The position numbers were made by a program, and so were the translations under genes. A stretch of DNA of 64,000 bases from Zanthoxylum bungeanum (Eukaryota; Streptophyta; Magnoliopsida; Sapindales; Rutaceae): positions 1 to 64,000 of the forward strand of contig SKCR01034757.1 of the NCBI GenBank assembly GCA_019454045.1. Reading direction: 5' to 3'. Below are positions 1 through 12,190 of this stretch, in pieces (the first letter of the stretch is position 1; every line of letters begins with the position of its first letter). The notes beneath the pieces were generated by a model, which saw only the letters and a program-made list of their open reading frames with translations, did not search any database and was not told where the DNA came from.

Positions 1-908
1 GTTTTTCTCACTACCACTTTATTGATTACGAAACATTGGTATTGACTTCTTTGGCCAAAAGTATTTTGGTAAGTGATGTTCATTGAGCATTGTCCTAGCC
101 ATTTCTTGCAAGGATCTATTCTTACGCTCAACAACCCCAATTTATTGAGGTGTTCTTGTACACGAAAATTGATGCTTTATGCCATACTATATGCAAAAAT
201 TTTCAAAAAGATGATTTTAAAATTCTCCCTCATGATCACTTCTTATGCAAACAATGCTAGATTCTTTTTCTTTTTGAACTTGGTTGCTAAACTTTATAAA
301 TAATTTAAAAGTATCATTTTTATTAGTTAAAAAGAAAACTCATGTGAATCTAAAGTAAGCATCCATTATTATAAATGCATAGTTCTTACCACAAAAGCTT
401 GTAGTTTTAGATGATCCAAATAAATCCATATGCAATAGTTGTAGGGGTTTTGAAGTGGAAAATTCATTTTTGGTTTTGAAATTACTTTTATGTTGTTTTC
501 CAAGTTCACAATTTTCACAAATTTTAACTTTGGAAGTCCTTTTACTAAATCCTTTTTGGAAATTTTGGAAATCAATTTCATGTGAGTATGTCATGATCTT
601 CTATGCTAAAGCCAAGAGTTGTCATCTAATGCACTCAAGCATTTCTCATGATGCATGTCATGTCCAATGTCAAATAAATAAAAATTTTGATCTCTATAAC
701 CTATGAATAATGTATCATTTGATTTTCTATCAACAATTTTACAAATTGATGCATCAAATTCAACATCATATCATTTATCACATAATTGGCTATTACTTAA
801 AAAATTATGCTTAAGACCATAGATAATAAAACATTTTCAATCAAAGTGGTGGAACCGATACCAACGTTTTCATATCTAAGGATTTCACCTATATTGTTAT
901 CACCAAAT
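1..908 (-). pseudogene. SIRE-like Ty1/copia element copy A: pol fragment (integrase and GAG-pre-integrase)
   Basis: The minus strand encodes broken pieces of a copia polyprotein. At 340-594 a frame holds the Cys pair and the GKQHKS-type end of the GAG-pre-integrase domain, followed by the start of the integrase core (LHMDLFG, then a YAFIIMDAY-type strand with its catalytic Asp). At about 70-160 a different frame gives the integrase segment that normally reads VVERKNRSLQEMART, so at least one frameshift and a stop are present. The protein order shows transcription from right to left. The element enters from outside the window on the left and continues at 3343 beyond an inserted LTR. Copy B at 22903-24559 is a diverged duplicate of the same region. 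The SIRE-like label rests on the integrase and gag style and is an inference. Confidence 0.8.
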
Positions 909-2289
909 TGATGGAGTTGGTGCTTGGAGTGCCAATCCGATTTGTATATTTTATTATTTATTAATAAAATAACTATATTTTTCATTTCATACCCTATTAA
1001 TGGTATTGTCATTACGCGTATTAAATTGATGTATCGATATGCTAAGAATGACATCGACCTTAGAATAGTCTTGACACTAGGTGTAAACTATTCTTAAAGT
1101 AAATATTCCTAGTCGTTGGTTTTGGAATTTAGTCGAATTCCTATAACCTAGAAGACTAGCACATGTCGTATATTGGAATTGGAGTTCCAATGGTTTAACG
1201 CGATGTACCATGAGTTTTGGAAATTCGTATAGACATGTGGGTATTCGTTGGAGCGAATACTAAATGACTCACAGATGATTCCTAATAGTTGGAAGTACAC
1301 ACTACCGTCAATAGGAATCTCCTCGAGTCGAGTAGCATATGTAATCATTTGACTATAGGATAACATTCATTTTGTGTGAGATCCTCCACACTTAGATTCC
1401 ATGTATGTCAGAAACCTTTCATGGTCTGGCCTTTAGATGTTCATTGGGTGTGGACCGATGTACTCAGTAATCAAGTGCGAAGCAATATAGGATCCGTCGG
1501 CTCGTATGTGTACCATAAGGGGTTTAGGTATCCATGTTAGTAAAGTTACAATTCTTAAATATTTGGCCAAGGTCGATCACTTAGGGTGGATCGCATCAGT
1601 TATAAAGAATCGTGGACATGTTGACATGAGATGTGCGTCTTGGAAACTTGACGATATATTCTATGTTTCCTAAGCACAACTCGGATAGCCTACGACGGAG
1701 GGATTGTTAAACATATGTGATGACCTCGACTTGTATAGTTCAGAAAGGTCGTTCGTGTTCTTCGCGAATTCGGAGGTGGCCGAATTGCGTATATATTAGC
1801 TAGACTTATATGACGAATGTGTCTGAACTTAGAGAGTCCCAATATGAAGTGTACTCGTTGAGCACTTGGGTAGCTGATTATTTTTGATAAAATATAATAT
1901 TCGATATTATAATTATCAACTAAGATAATCAAGTATTATTGGATAACATTGATTATTTACTTTGACCTAATTGGATTAATTGGATTAATTCAATAATTAC
2001 ACAAGGGAATAATTGTAAAATCATAATTATCTCTACCATTTGAGGATATTATAGTAATTGTAAATATGTAATAATAGGTGCTTTTGGCTTGATTTAATTG
2101 GATTAAATCAAGGTGACAAACATTTAACTAATCCATTTCCTAATCATTGGCTTGATTTAATTGGATTAAATTTAAGTGGGAGACAATGGAGATTACTCAC
2201 ACCTAATTATACATATTTGGACAAATTAGATTAAGCCCACTTAAAAGTTGATTACAACTTTTATTAATTAAAAATTGCCTAAGTTTTGC
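909..2289 (+). mobile_element. Solo LTR of a copia-type element, U3 part
   Basis: Left part of a 2,434-bp insertion (909-3342) in SIRE-like copy A. Comparison with copy B, which has no insertion at the matching site near 23275, defines the ends. The insertion begins TGATGG and ends CTAACA, giving TG...CA termini. It contains no protein-coding frame, so it is read as a solo LTR left by recombination between two LTRs. Its first 300 bases share short blocks with the copia C 3' LTR at 57828-58193 (for example a GAGTGCCAATCCG block and an ACATGTCGTATAT block), which suggests related families. Confidence 0.75.
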
Positions 2290-2298
2290 TATAAATAG
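2290..2298 (+). promoter_or_regulatory. TATA box of the solo LTR
   Basis: TATAAATAG sits in the 3' half of the solo LTR, at the position expected for the U3/R promoter of a plus-oriented LTR. This gives the LTR its orientation. It could still start transcription towards the right. Confidence 0.6.
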
Positions 2299-3342
2299 CA
2301 AGCTTTAGGAAAATTTTAATTACAAGTTCAAATACAAGCATAAGCAAATTCTTGAGAGATTAGCCTAAGTTAGAGAAGTGTTTAGAGAAGCTTGTGAGGT
2401 CTCTACAACATTTCATCTAGGAGAAATCAAGATTGGATCTTGAAGTGAAGCATGGAAGCATTGGAAACAAGATTGGATCTTGAAGTCAAGCTTGCACACC
2501 TTGGAGGTTCTCCAACAATTTCAACAATGAGAAGTAGATTGAATCTTGCATCAAACTTACTAGGTAATGTTTGATCTTCTCCTAAGCTATGTTTATTTAT
2601 GTATTAGATGCATGATCACATAGCTTAATGTTGAATAAGGCTAATCAATTGTGTTAGGATACTTTAGAAGTATAAACACAACATGCTTGTAATTAGGTCA
2701 AAGATGTTCATGTTGGACATGAAACAATTAATTAGAGTTTGGAACTCTAGATTAAAGCTTAGAGCTATGACTATCATTCTAGATTCACTTGACCACCTTT
2801 AGGTGGACTAGAATTGTTCATGAGATATTTTTAATTGGGATTCTAAAATGGTTTGTGTATTTGATTCAAAATTTAAACAAATGCGTATTTAGAATAAATT
2901 TATATTTTTGGAAAAATATTTAATATTTTGAAAAACTAGATTTTTATTCGATAACATGTGTTTATTATGATTTTGAAATTAAAAATTAATTTTGAGTGTT
3001 TTTAAAGTGTTTAGGGAAGACCTGAAACAATTGCGTCAACTCTCTGGAATCCAGAGAGCTGAAGCTTTTGAAAGAAATTAAAAAAAAAAATGGGCTGATC
3101 ACACTTGCTACAGTGCGCGCGCACTGTAGCATGTGTGTGTAAGAGCTTAATTTTTGTTTTTGATCATTCGGGAGCTTCCAGACTCCGATTCAGTCTCGGT
3201 TTTTTCTTATACACTCGTAATGGAATATAGTATTTCATTAAATGATTTAAAATTACACCCATACTTGATATCCATGGGTTAGACCCATTTTCGCTGTCCG
3301 AGGTACCGATCCGACCCTATGGGTTCCACAACTGCCCTAACA
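2299..3342 (+). mobile_element. Solo LTR of a copia-type element, R-U5 part
   Basis: Right part of the 909-3342 insertion, ending CCCTAACA. The five bases before the insertion (CAAAT, 904-908) and after it (TAAAT, 3343-3347) agree at four of five positions, as expected for an old 5-bp target duplication. A GC palindrome-like stretch (CTACAGTGCGCGCGCACTGTAG) lies near 3109-3130. Confidence 0.7.
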
Positions 3343-5197
3343 TAAATATGAAGAATTCACCATTTTTGATGCAAGTGAAAGAAGAAAGTTTTGAGTAGTC
3401 CCCCATCATATGCCTTGAGTATCCACTATCGAGGAACTATTTTCCTTTAGTCTTCTTCTTCTTCACCTATTCAAGAAGAATCACGTGCTTTTAGGTACCC
3501 AAATTTTCTTGGGTCCTTGGAGGTTAGTCTTGGTTCCTTTTGGAACCCATGCATCCTTCACATTTTCTTTCTTATACATGCAATCATATATCTTATGTCA
3601 TTTCCTATTGCATGCATGACAAATAATATTTCATTAAAGGTAACATGTGAGTAAGAGGAGGATGCCTTAACAAAGTGATTTTCGAATAAGTTCTTTTGTT
3701 GTAAGGCATATATCCCAAACCTTCTTTATTGAATAGACATCTTTGGGATCCAAGAAGAATATTAAGATTTCTTTCACCCATTGTAAATTTTGTTACCATA
3801 TTGTTCAAATTCATAACTTTCTTTTTCAATGAGTCATTTTCTTCTTTAATAGTTTTACAATCACACGTGGTAGAGCTAGATGCCATGCTAGATATATTCT
3901 TTCCAAATTTCACATTTTCACTTTTTAAACGTATTAATTATTTTTCATATATTTTATTTTTCTCTATAATTAATGCTTTCACATGTTCCATTTGGACTAA
4001 TTTATGTTTCTTTATCAATGAATCATATAAATCACTCAATTCATTAAATGAATCAATTAATTCATCATATTTGGAAGAATCATGTACCTTTTCTTCTTCA
4101 CTCTCGATGAATAAGTCGTCATCCTCAATTACCATAAATGCAAGGTTGTTTGTCTCATTTCCGCATTCTTCATCCGAGGAGCTTGAATCATTATCACTCA
4201 AAGTGGCCTTCATTGCCTTCCTTTTGATATTTCCCTTGAATATTTTCATAGGACAATCGACAGCTTTGTGACCCGATTTCTTGCATTCAAAGCAAGTGAG
4301 TTGTCCCTTCTTGTGCTTCCATGGCCTTTCATCTTTATTTCTCAATTCTTTTCTAAATTTTCCTTTGGCGAACTTTTTGTTCTTGAGGAATTTCTTGATG
4401 TTTCTTGTAAGAAGTGCCACATCCTCATCACTTTCTTCGTCATCACTTGATTCTTCACTATCTTCTCTTATTGCATTTGATTTTAAGGCTAGATTCTTTC
4501 TTCCTCTTTTCTTTTCTTCTTCCTTTAAATCCATTGTTTTTTCCATCTCATACTCCAACAACTTCCCCACCAAGTTATCCAACTTCAAAGTGTTCATATT
4601 GTTTGCTTCTTTGATGGAGGAGGTACAACTTCTATATTCCTTAGGGAGTGACCTAAAAATTTTATTCGCTTGATTGCTAGGCTCAATGCTTTTCCCTAGA
4701 GAACTAAGTTGATTTATAATCATTGTAAACCTTGAAATCATTTTCTCAATTTGTTCAGCGTTTTCCATCTTGAAGCTATCCAACTCACACATGAATCAAT
4801 CGATCTTCGATTATTTGACTTGACTAGTTCCATCGTTCACAATCTCAAAGGGCTTCTACAAATCATAGGCGTTTCCAAATTTCAGAATTTTATTGATTTG
4901 ACTTTGATTAATTACGCAAAGTAAGTGATTAAGAGCTTTTGCATTGAAAGAGGCTTCCGTGTAATCCCCATCGCTTCATTCGGATTGAGGTTTCAAAATA
5001 TCCATACCGTTGCTATTTTTCTTCATTGGCATTTTGGAACCTTTGGTGATTACTTTGAATGATTGCACATCAACGGAAATGAGGTAGTTTAACATTCTCA
5101 TCTTCCAATATTTATAGTCGGTTCCAGTGTAAAACGAAGGTCTATTTGTCGAAAATCTTTCGACAAGGTTCATTGACGTTTTGCTTGTGGTTCCCAT
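3343..5197 (-). pseudogene. SIRE-like copia copy A: gag with zinc knuckle, plus protease remnant
   Basis: The minus strand encodes a copia gag in pieces. 4976-5197 is the amino end (MGTTSKTSMNLVERF..., then a YWKMRM motif typical of the DUF4219/UBN2 gag region). 3938-4792 (284 aa) continues gag: an LPKEYR-type UBN2 segment, an acidic Ser/Glu/Asp-rich stretch, a CCHC zinc knuckle (CFECKKSGHKAVDC), and a second acidic and coiled region. 3605-3913 carries the gag tail. The stretch 3343-3600 should hold the protease but is too decayed to read. Stops and frameshifts separate the pieces, so no functional Gag is expected. In a live copia element this protein would form the cytoplasmic virus-like particle. 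Confidence 0.8.
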
Positions 5198-5919
5198 GAT
5201 CTATTCTCAGACGATTAGGTCTTTGTTGAGAATACCAAATGAAATTACCTACAAGCAATAACAAGTAACAACTATACCCAAGAGAGGGTGAATTGAGTAA
5301 TTAAAAAGTTAATGCGGAATTATAAATCTTGTCAATTTTACGCTTTCAAACCTTACCAACAATTATAAATCACACTATTGATTTGAAGTAAAATTGCACA
5401 ATTTAAAAGATAAGGGAAAAAAGATATAACACCCAGTTTATAATGGTTCGACCAAATCACTTGCCTACGTCCACTCTCTATTTAAGCACGCTTGAAGGTT
5501 CCACTAGTTTCAACAAACTTACTACCAAGAGATTTTTCACCAAAGCTTCTCTTAAACCTTTTATAAAAAACTCCACCATTGAAAGTACTCACAACTCACA
5601 CAAGGGATTTCAACACAAATATTGTGTAAGATAAGGTTTTGTGTTTACACTATTTGAGGACTCACTAAGAAAATACAAAAATTGAAGAGTGAGCGGGTTG
5701 CTCAAATATATCTAAGCTCACTAATATGTAAATGAAAATTTATGTATGAGCTTATGAAATGATGAGAATGAAATGACCAATAAGATTTTATGTTTCTCAC
5801 TGTTTTTGCTTTTAATAAAATGTTTGAAGGTGTTGTACTACATTGCAAAACGAATTTGCGGCTTATTTATAGTCAAGAACGAAATCTGCCCCAACGGCTC
5901 TAATTGGGATCAGTATGCT

Positions 5920-6370
5920 TTTACTGATACCGGTATACCGATCACAACAGCTATATTACAGTTTGAAAACACGAACATTACACCGGTATGATAACCGGTA
6001 TGGTCCTTGTCGCTTCCAGTAAGTATGCAACAAATTGACTCACTAGTATGAAAGACCGTTATGGATACCGGTATGGTGTATGTCGGTTGTAATAACTATG
6101 CAATACTTGAGATCACCGGTATGGATGACCGATATGTAGATCGATATTGTGTATGTCGATTTCAGTAGGTATGTAATCCTCAAATAGAACAGTATGATAG
6201 ACCAGTATGAGACCGGTATGGTGTGTGCTGATTCCAGAAAGCATACAAATAAAGCAGGTCCACCGGTATGGCATCAGTATGGTGTGTGCCGATTCCATAG
6301 GGCATACAAACAGAGCAGGTCCAGCAGTATGGATACCGGTATGGTATCGGTATGGTACCGGTATACCGAT
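5920..6370. repeat. Interspersed CCGGTATGG-type repeats in the SIRE-like LTR region
   Basis: At least eight copies of ACCGGTATGG or one-base variants (CCGGTATAC, TCGGTATGG) are scattered with irregular 20-60 base spacing, together with recurring GTGTGTGCCGATTCC-like blocks. Copy B has the same array, more decayed, at about 40380-40790. It is a family trait of the element, probably in U3 or R. Confidence 0.7.
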
Positions 6371-6894
6371 CTCAGTACAAAATACAGAATTTGAAGGTTT
6401 AAAATATTTTGCACATGACCCTAATGCATTTATATGAATGTGCATGTGTCCTATGAGCTTAGATACTTAAGTAAATATTTCACTTTACAATTAGATCCCT
6501 AAGCTAAAACTTAGCAAGATTTTCTTCGATTTGCCACTAGTCTTCACATTCACGCTCTTGACCACCAACGTGCTTCGACATCTTTTTGTAATGTCTCGCT
6601 AATGTGCGTCAAAGACTTCAAGTGTTGACGTCATCAAAATCCATCTTGAGAATATGTCGCTAATAGAACATACCATAGTTGTGAGATATTTTATCTGTTC
6701 AAATATACCGTTATAAAAATAAACATTTTTCATTCTTCTTCGAGCCAATTCCTCCATCACTGTAAACTCAATTATAATTTGACTTTGAGGAGAAACTAGG
6801 TATTCTATTTAGAATTCAAGAAAAGTTTTTAAAGAATTTTTTTTTATCGTTTGAAATATCTATGGTCAAAACTATTAATTTTTAGTTTTTTTTG

Positions 6895-7163
6895 GGGCTA
6901 TTTTATCCTGGGGACGTTGGGGATGAATTACTGCAAGCACAATTTCTGGGCAGAGCTACAGAACGTCTTAAAGAGAGTGACCTAGTATGCGATTGTAGAA
7001 ACAATTTGCAAAGATTAGAACAATATTACCGTTCATCATAAAAATAAAATCAGAACTGGGTTGAGTTGCGTACTAGGTCGCTTTCATTAAGACATTTCGT
7101 GGCTCTGCTAAGAAAGAGTGCTTGCAGTTGTTCGGCCCTGACATCCCCAGGATAAAACAGCCC
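6895..7163. repeat. Long inverted repeat, two ~99-bp arms, in SIRE-like copy A
   Basis: The arm 6895-6993 (starts GGGCTATTTTATCCTGGGGA) is the imperfect reverse complement of 7065-7163 (ends TCCCCAGGATAAAACAGCCC), separated by about 71 bases. A transcript on either strand would fold into a hairpin of about 99 bp. The same structure occurs in copy B at 41291-41560. Confidence 0.8.
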
Positions 7164-8038
7164 ATAAAATCTTTGTCTCAATTAATTAGCACAAAAATCA
7201 AATGGTATGCTCACACCCAACACTCGAAATTTTACTTGGTATAAAAAATAAAACCCAAGAAGAACAGTAGGATTCTTTGTCCTAACAAAGAACAAAAAAA
7301 ACAGTAAGCAGCAAAACATAAATTTTTTTTTAAAACACAGTGAGAATTTTCCATTAACTTGTTCTTTTTTCTTTTTTGTGAGGAAAAACATTGTTTATAT
7401 AGGGAAAAAAATGAACGTTTATCAACATTTATAAAAAGATTGAAAACAATAACACCACTATTACAAAATTAATTGTCTCATTTGAAAAAAAAATTGTAAC
7501 TTACAAATATTAATCTTGTAATATTAAAAAAAGTGTTATAAAAATTAAAATAAAAACTGTTACAGATGTGGAAAAAAAATTTAAAAATATTTTATCCAAA
7601 AAAATATATACACCCTCACCGACGACGATGCGCTCATGTGGTGAACAACCTTTAGACTACCTCCCAACCCTTACATAAAAGTGGGCACCTATTGGGCCAC
7701 AAACCCACTTCACAACTTAACACTTTATAAACAATAGTTTGATGGTGTCTTTTCATTATAGGATGAGGTTCCAAAGCTAAAGTATAACTTCCTAAAAATT
7801 TGTTGTTTTTGCAACATCTCCATTCATTCAAAATTTATAACTCCCAAATTATTATTATTATTATTATTTTTGTAACAACTCTTTTAAAATCAAAACTTGT
7901 AACTCCCTTATTAAAATTCATATTTACAACAACGACTCAACCTAGTTCCGATTTTATTTTCGTGGTGAACGGTAATATTATTCTAATCATTGTAATATAT
8001 TTCTACAAATTATAGTTTTATAAGAGAATTGGATAAGT

Positions 8039-9765
8039 GTGGGTATGATACTGTCAGATTTAAAGGTATGTTGTAAGAGAGTTTGGAATGCAGAAGAATA
8101 TAAAAGGATGTGAATTAGCTTAAGTTTTATTGATATGAAGCAAGCTATTTATATTAGCTTGTGATAACAAAGTTTGCTTAACTTGATGCTAAAATCAAGG
8201 AGCTGTTACATCACATTATCTTAACTAACAAATCAAATATCAGATAATGAAAACAAGTTGATTCTAGGCTATTTATTAGCAACTAACTTCCTCAAAATAT
8301 TCCAAATATCTTGCACCTTATATGCCAATATCTCAACAGATACTTCATAGCTTAACATGCTTCCGCTCGAGTTATTTTAGCGATATCATCTATAAATTTA
8401 ATTGAAACTGTCCTAATCAGAATGTTAATCTAGTAAAACAGTAGCTAAAATGTTTTAGATCTATGAAGTGACCAATGTTGGATCACTCGTTATATTTTCT
8501 CTGCGACGAGATCTTCAGAATTTTACCTCTAATTTTGATATAATGGCATGAAAAATGAGGAATAGCTCTTAATGAATGAATCATAATATTGTTCTCTGTA
8601 TTTTAGGTGTTATGTACGATCATGTTAGAACTATTGTGTTAGTTCCATTTTTATTAGTACGTGTCCGTGATAAAATAAGTTCAATTGAGTTGTAATCTGT
8701 CATGAAGATCTTTGTGCAATTGGACTGACTTTTGGCTGCTGTGCATCAAACATACGTTCGTGGTGCGTTCGTTGCAATGTTCGAATGATTGGCGTTGGTG
8801 CTGCGTTCATTATTTGGTTCGAACGTGTGGCGTTAGTGGCACGTTCTCCATTGGGTTCGAATGAGAGCATTCTAGAGAACAAATATTTGAGGCACGTTCT
8901 TGGTGCGTTCGAACGGGGTCATTCCAGAGAGCTCACGTTCGTTGTGCGTTCGAGTGACGTTAGAACGAGTCTTCACAGAAAGAGCGCGTTCGTGGAGAGT
9001 TCTAGTATGCGTTCGAACTCGACTGTGATCTGAGCGCGTTTTTGGCCCTTTTCACTTTGAAAAACCCTAGCTTTTCACCTTACCTATAAATATAACGTGT
9101 AGCCGCCATTCTCTTTTGGTTAAAACAGTTGAAACACTTTCTCCTTGAGTCAAAATCTCTCAAAGCTTTCAATCTTATTTGAATCCACCATTGAAGACTT
9201 CTTCATCTTCTTGTTTTCTTCATTAATAGTGTGATTCCATCTTTGATAAACCTTCAACACAACTTAACCCAAATTCCCTAATCGTTTAGAGTTCTTTAGG
9301 AGGAAGTTTGGTAGTCGGAGTTCCGGCGTCATTGGTGATAAAATCTACTCAGAGACTTCAGAGGTTCTGAAGAAAACACTGGGTCGCGGGCTTGAGGAGT
9401 TGTCTTGAGTTCTTGCAGTATTGAGGTACTTGAGTCGGTGGAGTTGCCACCATAGGTCTTGAATATCGCTGTAAGTTTTTCTCTATATAGTGGATTTGGG
9501 TGGTAGCCTATACCCGGAGTGGTTTTTTTACTCAGAAGAGTTTTCCACTTCGTCACCAAAATCATCGTGTTGAATTTTGTGTGGTTGATTTAATTTTCCG
9601 CAATTTTTATTTCGCATTAAATTGATATTGTGGATTTTATGATTGTTGGCTGACATTGTCATTGCCTGTTAATATTTCATAATTACAATAATCAGGATTT
9701 GTCCTGTTTATTATTTGTAATTCCGCATATGATCAGAACCTTAGGCTAATCGCGAATTTTCATAT
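8039..9765 (+). mobile_element. Probable LTR fragment with TATA promoter, family unknown
   Basis: No coding frame is credible here. Three things suggest an LTR in plus orientation: a repeat cluster of GTGCGTTCGAAC-like words at about 8755-9025, a TATA box (CTATAAATATAAC) at 9084-9096, and after it a stretch of U5 style containing a CCTATACCCGGAGTGG block (about 9511-9526) and TTTTCCGCAATTTTTATT. No matching second LTR, primer site or target duplication was found. It could also be the continuation of SIRE-like copy A or host DNA. Confidence 0.4.
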
Positions 9766-10238
9766 TGATTAAGTTAGCACTCGTGTGTTTAAGGCCTTAC
9801 AAGATTACAAAAGGGCATCCCCCTTGAAATACAAGAAACGAAGGCTAAGGCCTTAAAGATACAACTCTCGGATGAAAGAATTACTCCGGGTATAGAGGAT
9901 AATTTGAGAGAAAACTCTTCTTTTATATACCTACAAAAGAATTACAAAGCTTCCAATACAAGCTTTACAAAAAACTCTCACCAATCACTCTCACTACACT
10001 TTCACACATTTAGGGATTTATGGGATATTGATAACTGAGGCTAGGGGCTCCTTTTATAGTGCCCAAACCGCGTGAACAGTGCCACACGGTTTGGACACGT
10101 TTTTGCCAGCCCATACACGTCTTGTTGCTGTAACTTGCTGGCTTCCTCTTGATTTCCAAATTTTGGTGCTTGCTGGACACCATGAATTTCTTGCTGCCTT
10201 GCTGGTTTCTTTTGCCAACTTGCAAGCTGTTTCCAACA
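9766..10238 (-). mobile_element. Copia element E, 3' LTR
   Basis: 9887-10238 is nearly identical to 15065-15414, the 5' LTR. On the minus strand it starts TGTTGGAAAC at 10238, directly after the polypurine tract. Its far end (about 9766) is uncertain: it has roughly 100 bases (about 9780-9886) that are missing from the other LTR, where a short unrelated-looking AACACACACGA stretch stands instead. The CCCAG expected from the flank at 15415 is not seen here, so the left end was probably rearranged. Confidence 0.75.
10051..10058 (-). promoter_or_regulatory. TATA box in 3' LTR of copia E
   Basis: The minus strand reads ACTATAAAAGGAGCC, a strong plant TATA context. The 5' LTR has the same box at 15227-15234. 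Confidence 0.65.
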
Positions 10239-10252
10239 AATCTCCCACTCGG
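10239..10252 (-). other. Polypurine tract of copia E
   Basis: The minus strand reads CCGAGTGGGAGATT immediately before the LTR start TGTTGG, the typical copia plus-strand primer site. Confidence 0.8.
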
Positions 10253-10399
10253 TGAAGATTTCCACAAAATCTGAGCCGACCATCAATCATCCAAACCAGA
10301 TCCTCCAAAGGATCCTCCCCTGGCTGCATCTGTATGACTGCCTACGTACCCTGAGTTGGGATCAAGCCAATCGTAGTTCTCTGAATCTCCCCACTCTGA

Positions 10400-12184
10400 C
10401 TATGTGGAGAGTTTTGTCATCCCGGCTATGGCACGACAGATTTTAAGCTTCTCATTCGGTAAAACCTTCGTGAACATATCGGCACCGTTGTCGTCGGTGT
10501 GAATTTTCCTGAGTTCTAACAGTCTTGAGCTCAGGACATCCCGTATCCAGTGATACCTCACATCGATATGTTTTGACCTCGAATGAAATGTGGAATTTTT
10601 ACCGAGATAGATAGCGCTCTGGCTATCGCAGTACAAAATGTACTTCTCCTGCTTGAAACCCAATTCCTGGACGAATGTCTTCATCCACATCAATTCCTTG
10701 CAAGCTTCTGTAACTGCAATGAATTCTGCCTCTGTTGTAGAAAGTGCAACACACCTCTTCAACCTCGACTGCCATGCCACAGCTCCTCCTGAGAGAGTAA
10801 TCAGATACCCCGAAGTAGACTTACGGGTATCCACATCTCCTGCCATATCTGAATCGGTGTAGCCCATCAACACTGGCTTATCGCTGCTTCCAAAACATAA
10901 CCTCATCTTGGTTGTGCCTCGTAGATACCGCATGATCCATTTGATAGCATTCCAGTGTTCCCGTCTTGGGTTTGACATAAACCGGCTGACCAATCCAACT
11001 GCGTGTGCTAAGTCTGGCCTCATGCACACCATGGCATACATATGACTTCCCACTGCTGAGGTGTATGGAACCTATTTCATTTCCTCATTCCCTGTCTCAG
11101 TAGAGGGACTCTGCTGCGTACTCAATCTAAAGTAGGTAGCAAGAGGAGTGCTAACCGCTTTAGCCTTGTCCATCTGGAATCTCTGAAGTACCTTCTCGAT
11201 GTACTCCTCCTGTGACAAGTATAACCTCATGGCTTTCCGATCACGACCGATCCTGATGCCAAGAATCTGTTTAGCTGGCCCCAAGTCTTTCATCTCAAAA
11301 GACTTACTCAGTTGCTGCTTCAAATTATCAATCCTCGATTGATTCCTGCCAACTATCAACATATCATCTACATATAACAGTAAGATGATAAAATCATCGT
11401 CAGAAAACTTCTGAACGAAAACACAATGGTCTGAAGTAGTCTTCTTGTATCCCTGCTCCCCAATAACTGACTCGAACTTCACGTACCACTGTCTCGGTGC
11501 CTGTTTCAAACCGTATAGGCTTTTCCTGAGTCTGCACACAAAGTCCTCTTTCCCGCTGACTCTGAAGCCTTCTGGTTGCTCCATGTAAATTTCTTCTTCC
11601 AGATCTCCGTGAAGAAATGCGGTCTTGACATCCATCTGCTCAACTTCCAGGTCGAGGCTTGCTGCTAAGCTGAGTACCACTATGATGGATGACATCTTCA
11701 CAACTGGAGAGAAGATTTCATCGAAGTCAATGCCTTTCCTCTGATTGAATCCATTGACAACTAGTCTGGCTTTGTACCGGGGTTGTGAAGTATGCTCCTG
11801 TTGCTTCACCCTGTACACCCATTTATTCTTCAAAGCCCGTTTGCCTCTTGGCAATTTCACCAACTCAAAAGTGTGATTGTCATGCAAAGATTTCATCTCA
11901 TCTTGCATGGCTTCCTCCCACTTTTCTCTGTCTTCTGTTTCCACAGCCTCCTGGTAGCTCTCGGGTTCTCCCCCGTCATTAAGCAGCACATACTTATATG
12001 CAGAGTATTTGGTTGAAGGTCGCCTCTCTCTGTCTGACCTTCTCTGTGGAACTGTTGGTGTAGCTTCTGGTACTGGTGGTTGATCATGATCATCATCTCT
12101 GGGAGCTTCATCACCTGTACCCTCATGTCTGGGAACCTCATTTTCAACTCGTACTGGCACCGGTGTATGAGGTTCTAGATTCAC
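10400..12184 (-). pseudogene. Copia element E: reverse transcriptase and RNase H
   Basis: Two frames in the same phase. 11072-12184 (370 aa) is the copia reverse transcriptase: an EAMQDEMKSL start, KARLVVNGF, the DVKTAFLHG box, YGLKQAPRQW, and an intact active-site YVDD (LLLYVDDMLIVG). 10400-11053 (217 aa) is the RNase H: RPDLAHAVG, the GYTDSDMAGD box with its catalytic Asp, STTEAEFIA, YCDSQSAI, and a TKVLP end. The two are divided by a single in-frame TAG at about 11066-11071. In the parent element this enzyme copied the RNA into DNA. The low number of lesions suggests a fairly recent element. Confidence 0.9.
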
Positions 12185-12190
12185 ATTTTT

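Larger units (their letters stand above)
5198..8038 (-). mobile_element. SIRE-like copia copy A: 5' leader and LTR region
   Basis: Non-coding sequence upstream (minus sense) of the copy A gag. It is collinear with 39664-42465 in copy B over its whole length, up to a shared GGATAAGT at 8031-8038, so all of it belonged to the element family. A minus-strand TATA box reads CTATAAATAAGCC near 5862-5878, and a second candidate (CCCTATATAAACA) lies at 7392-7404. I could not fix the LTR termini, because no second LTR of this copy is in the window and the usual TGGTATCAGAGC primer site is absent. It holds an ATT microsatellite near 7846-7869. Confidence 0.6.

Noticed and set aside
3729..4614. Ser/Phe-rich plus-strand frames opposite gag (also at 23672-24575)
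   Set aside because: They are antisense shadows of the acidic gag region of the SIRE-like copies.
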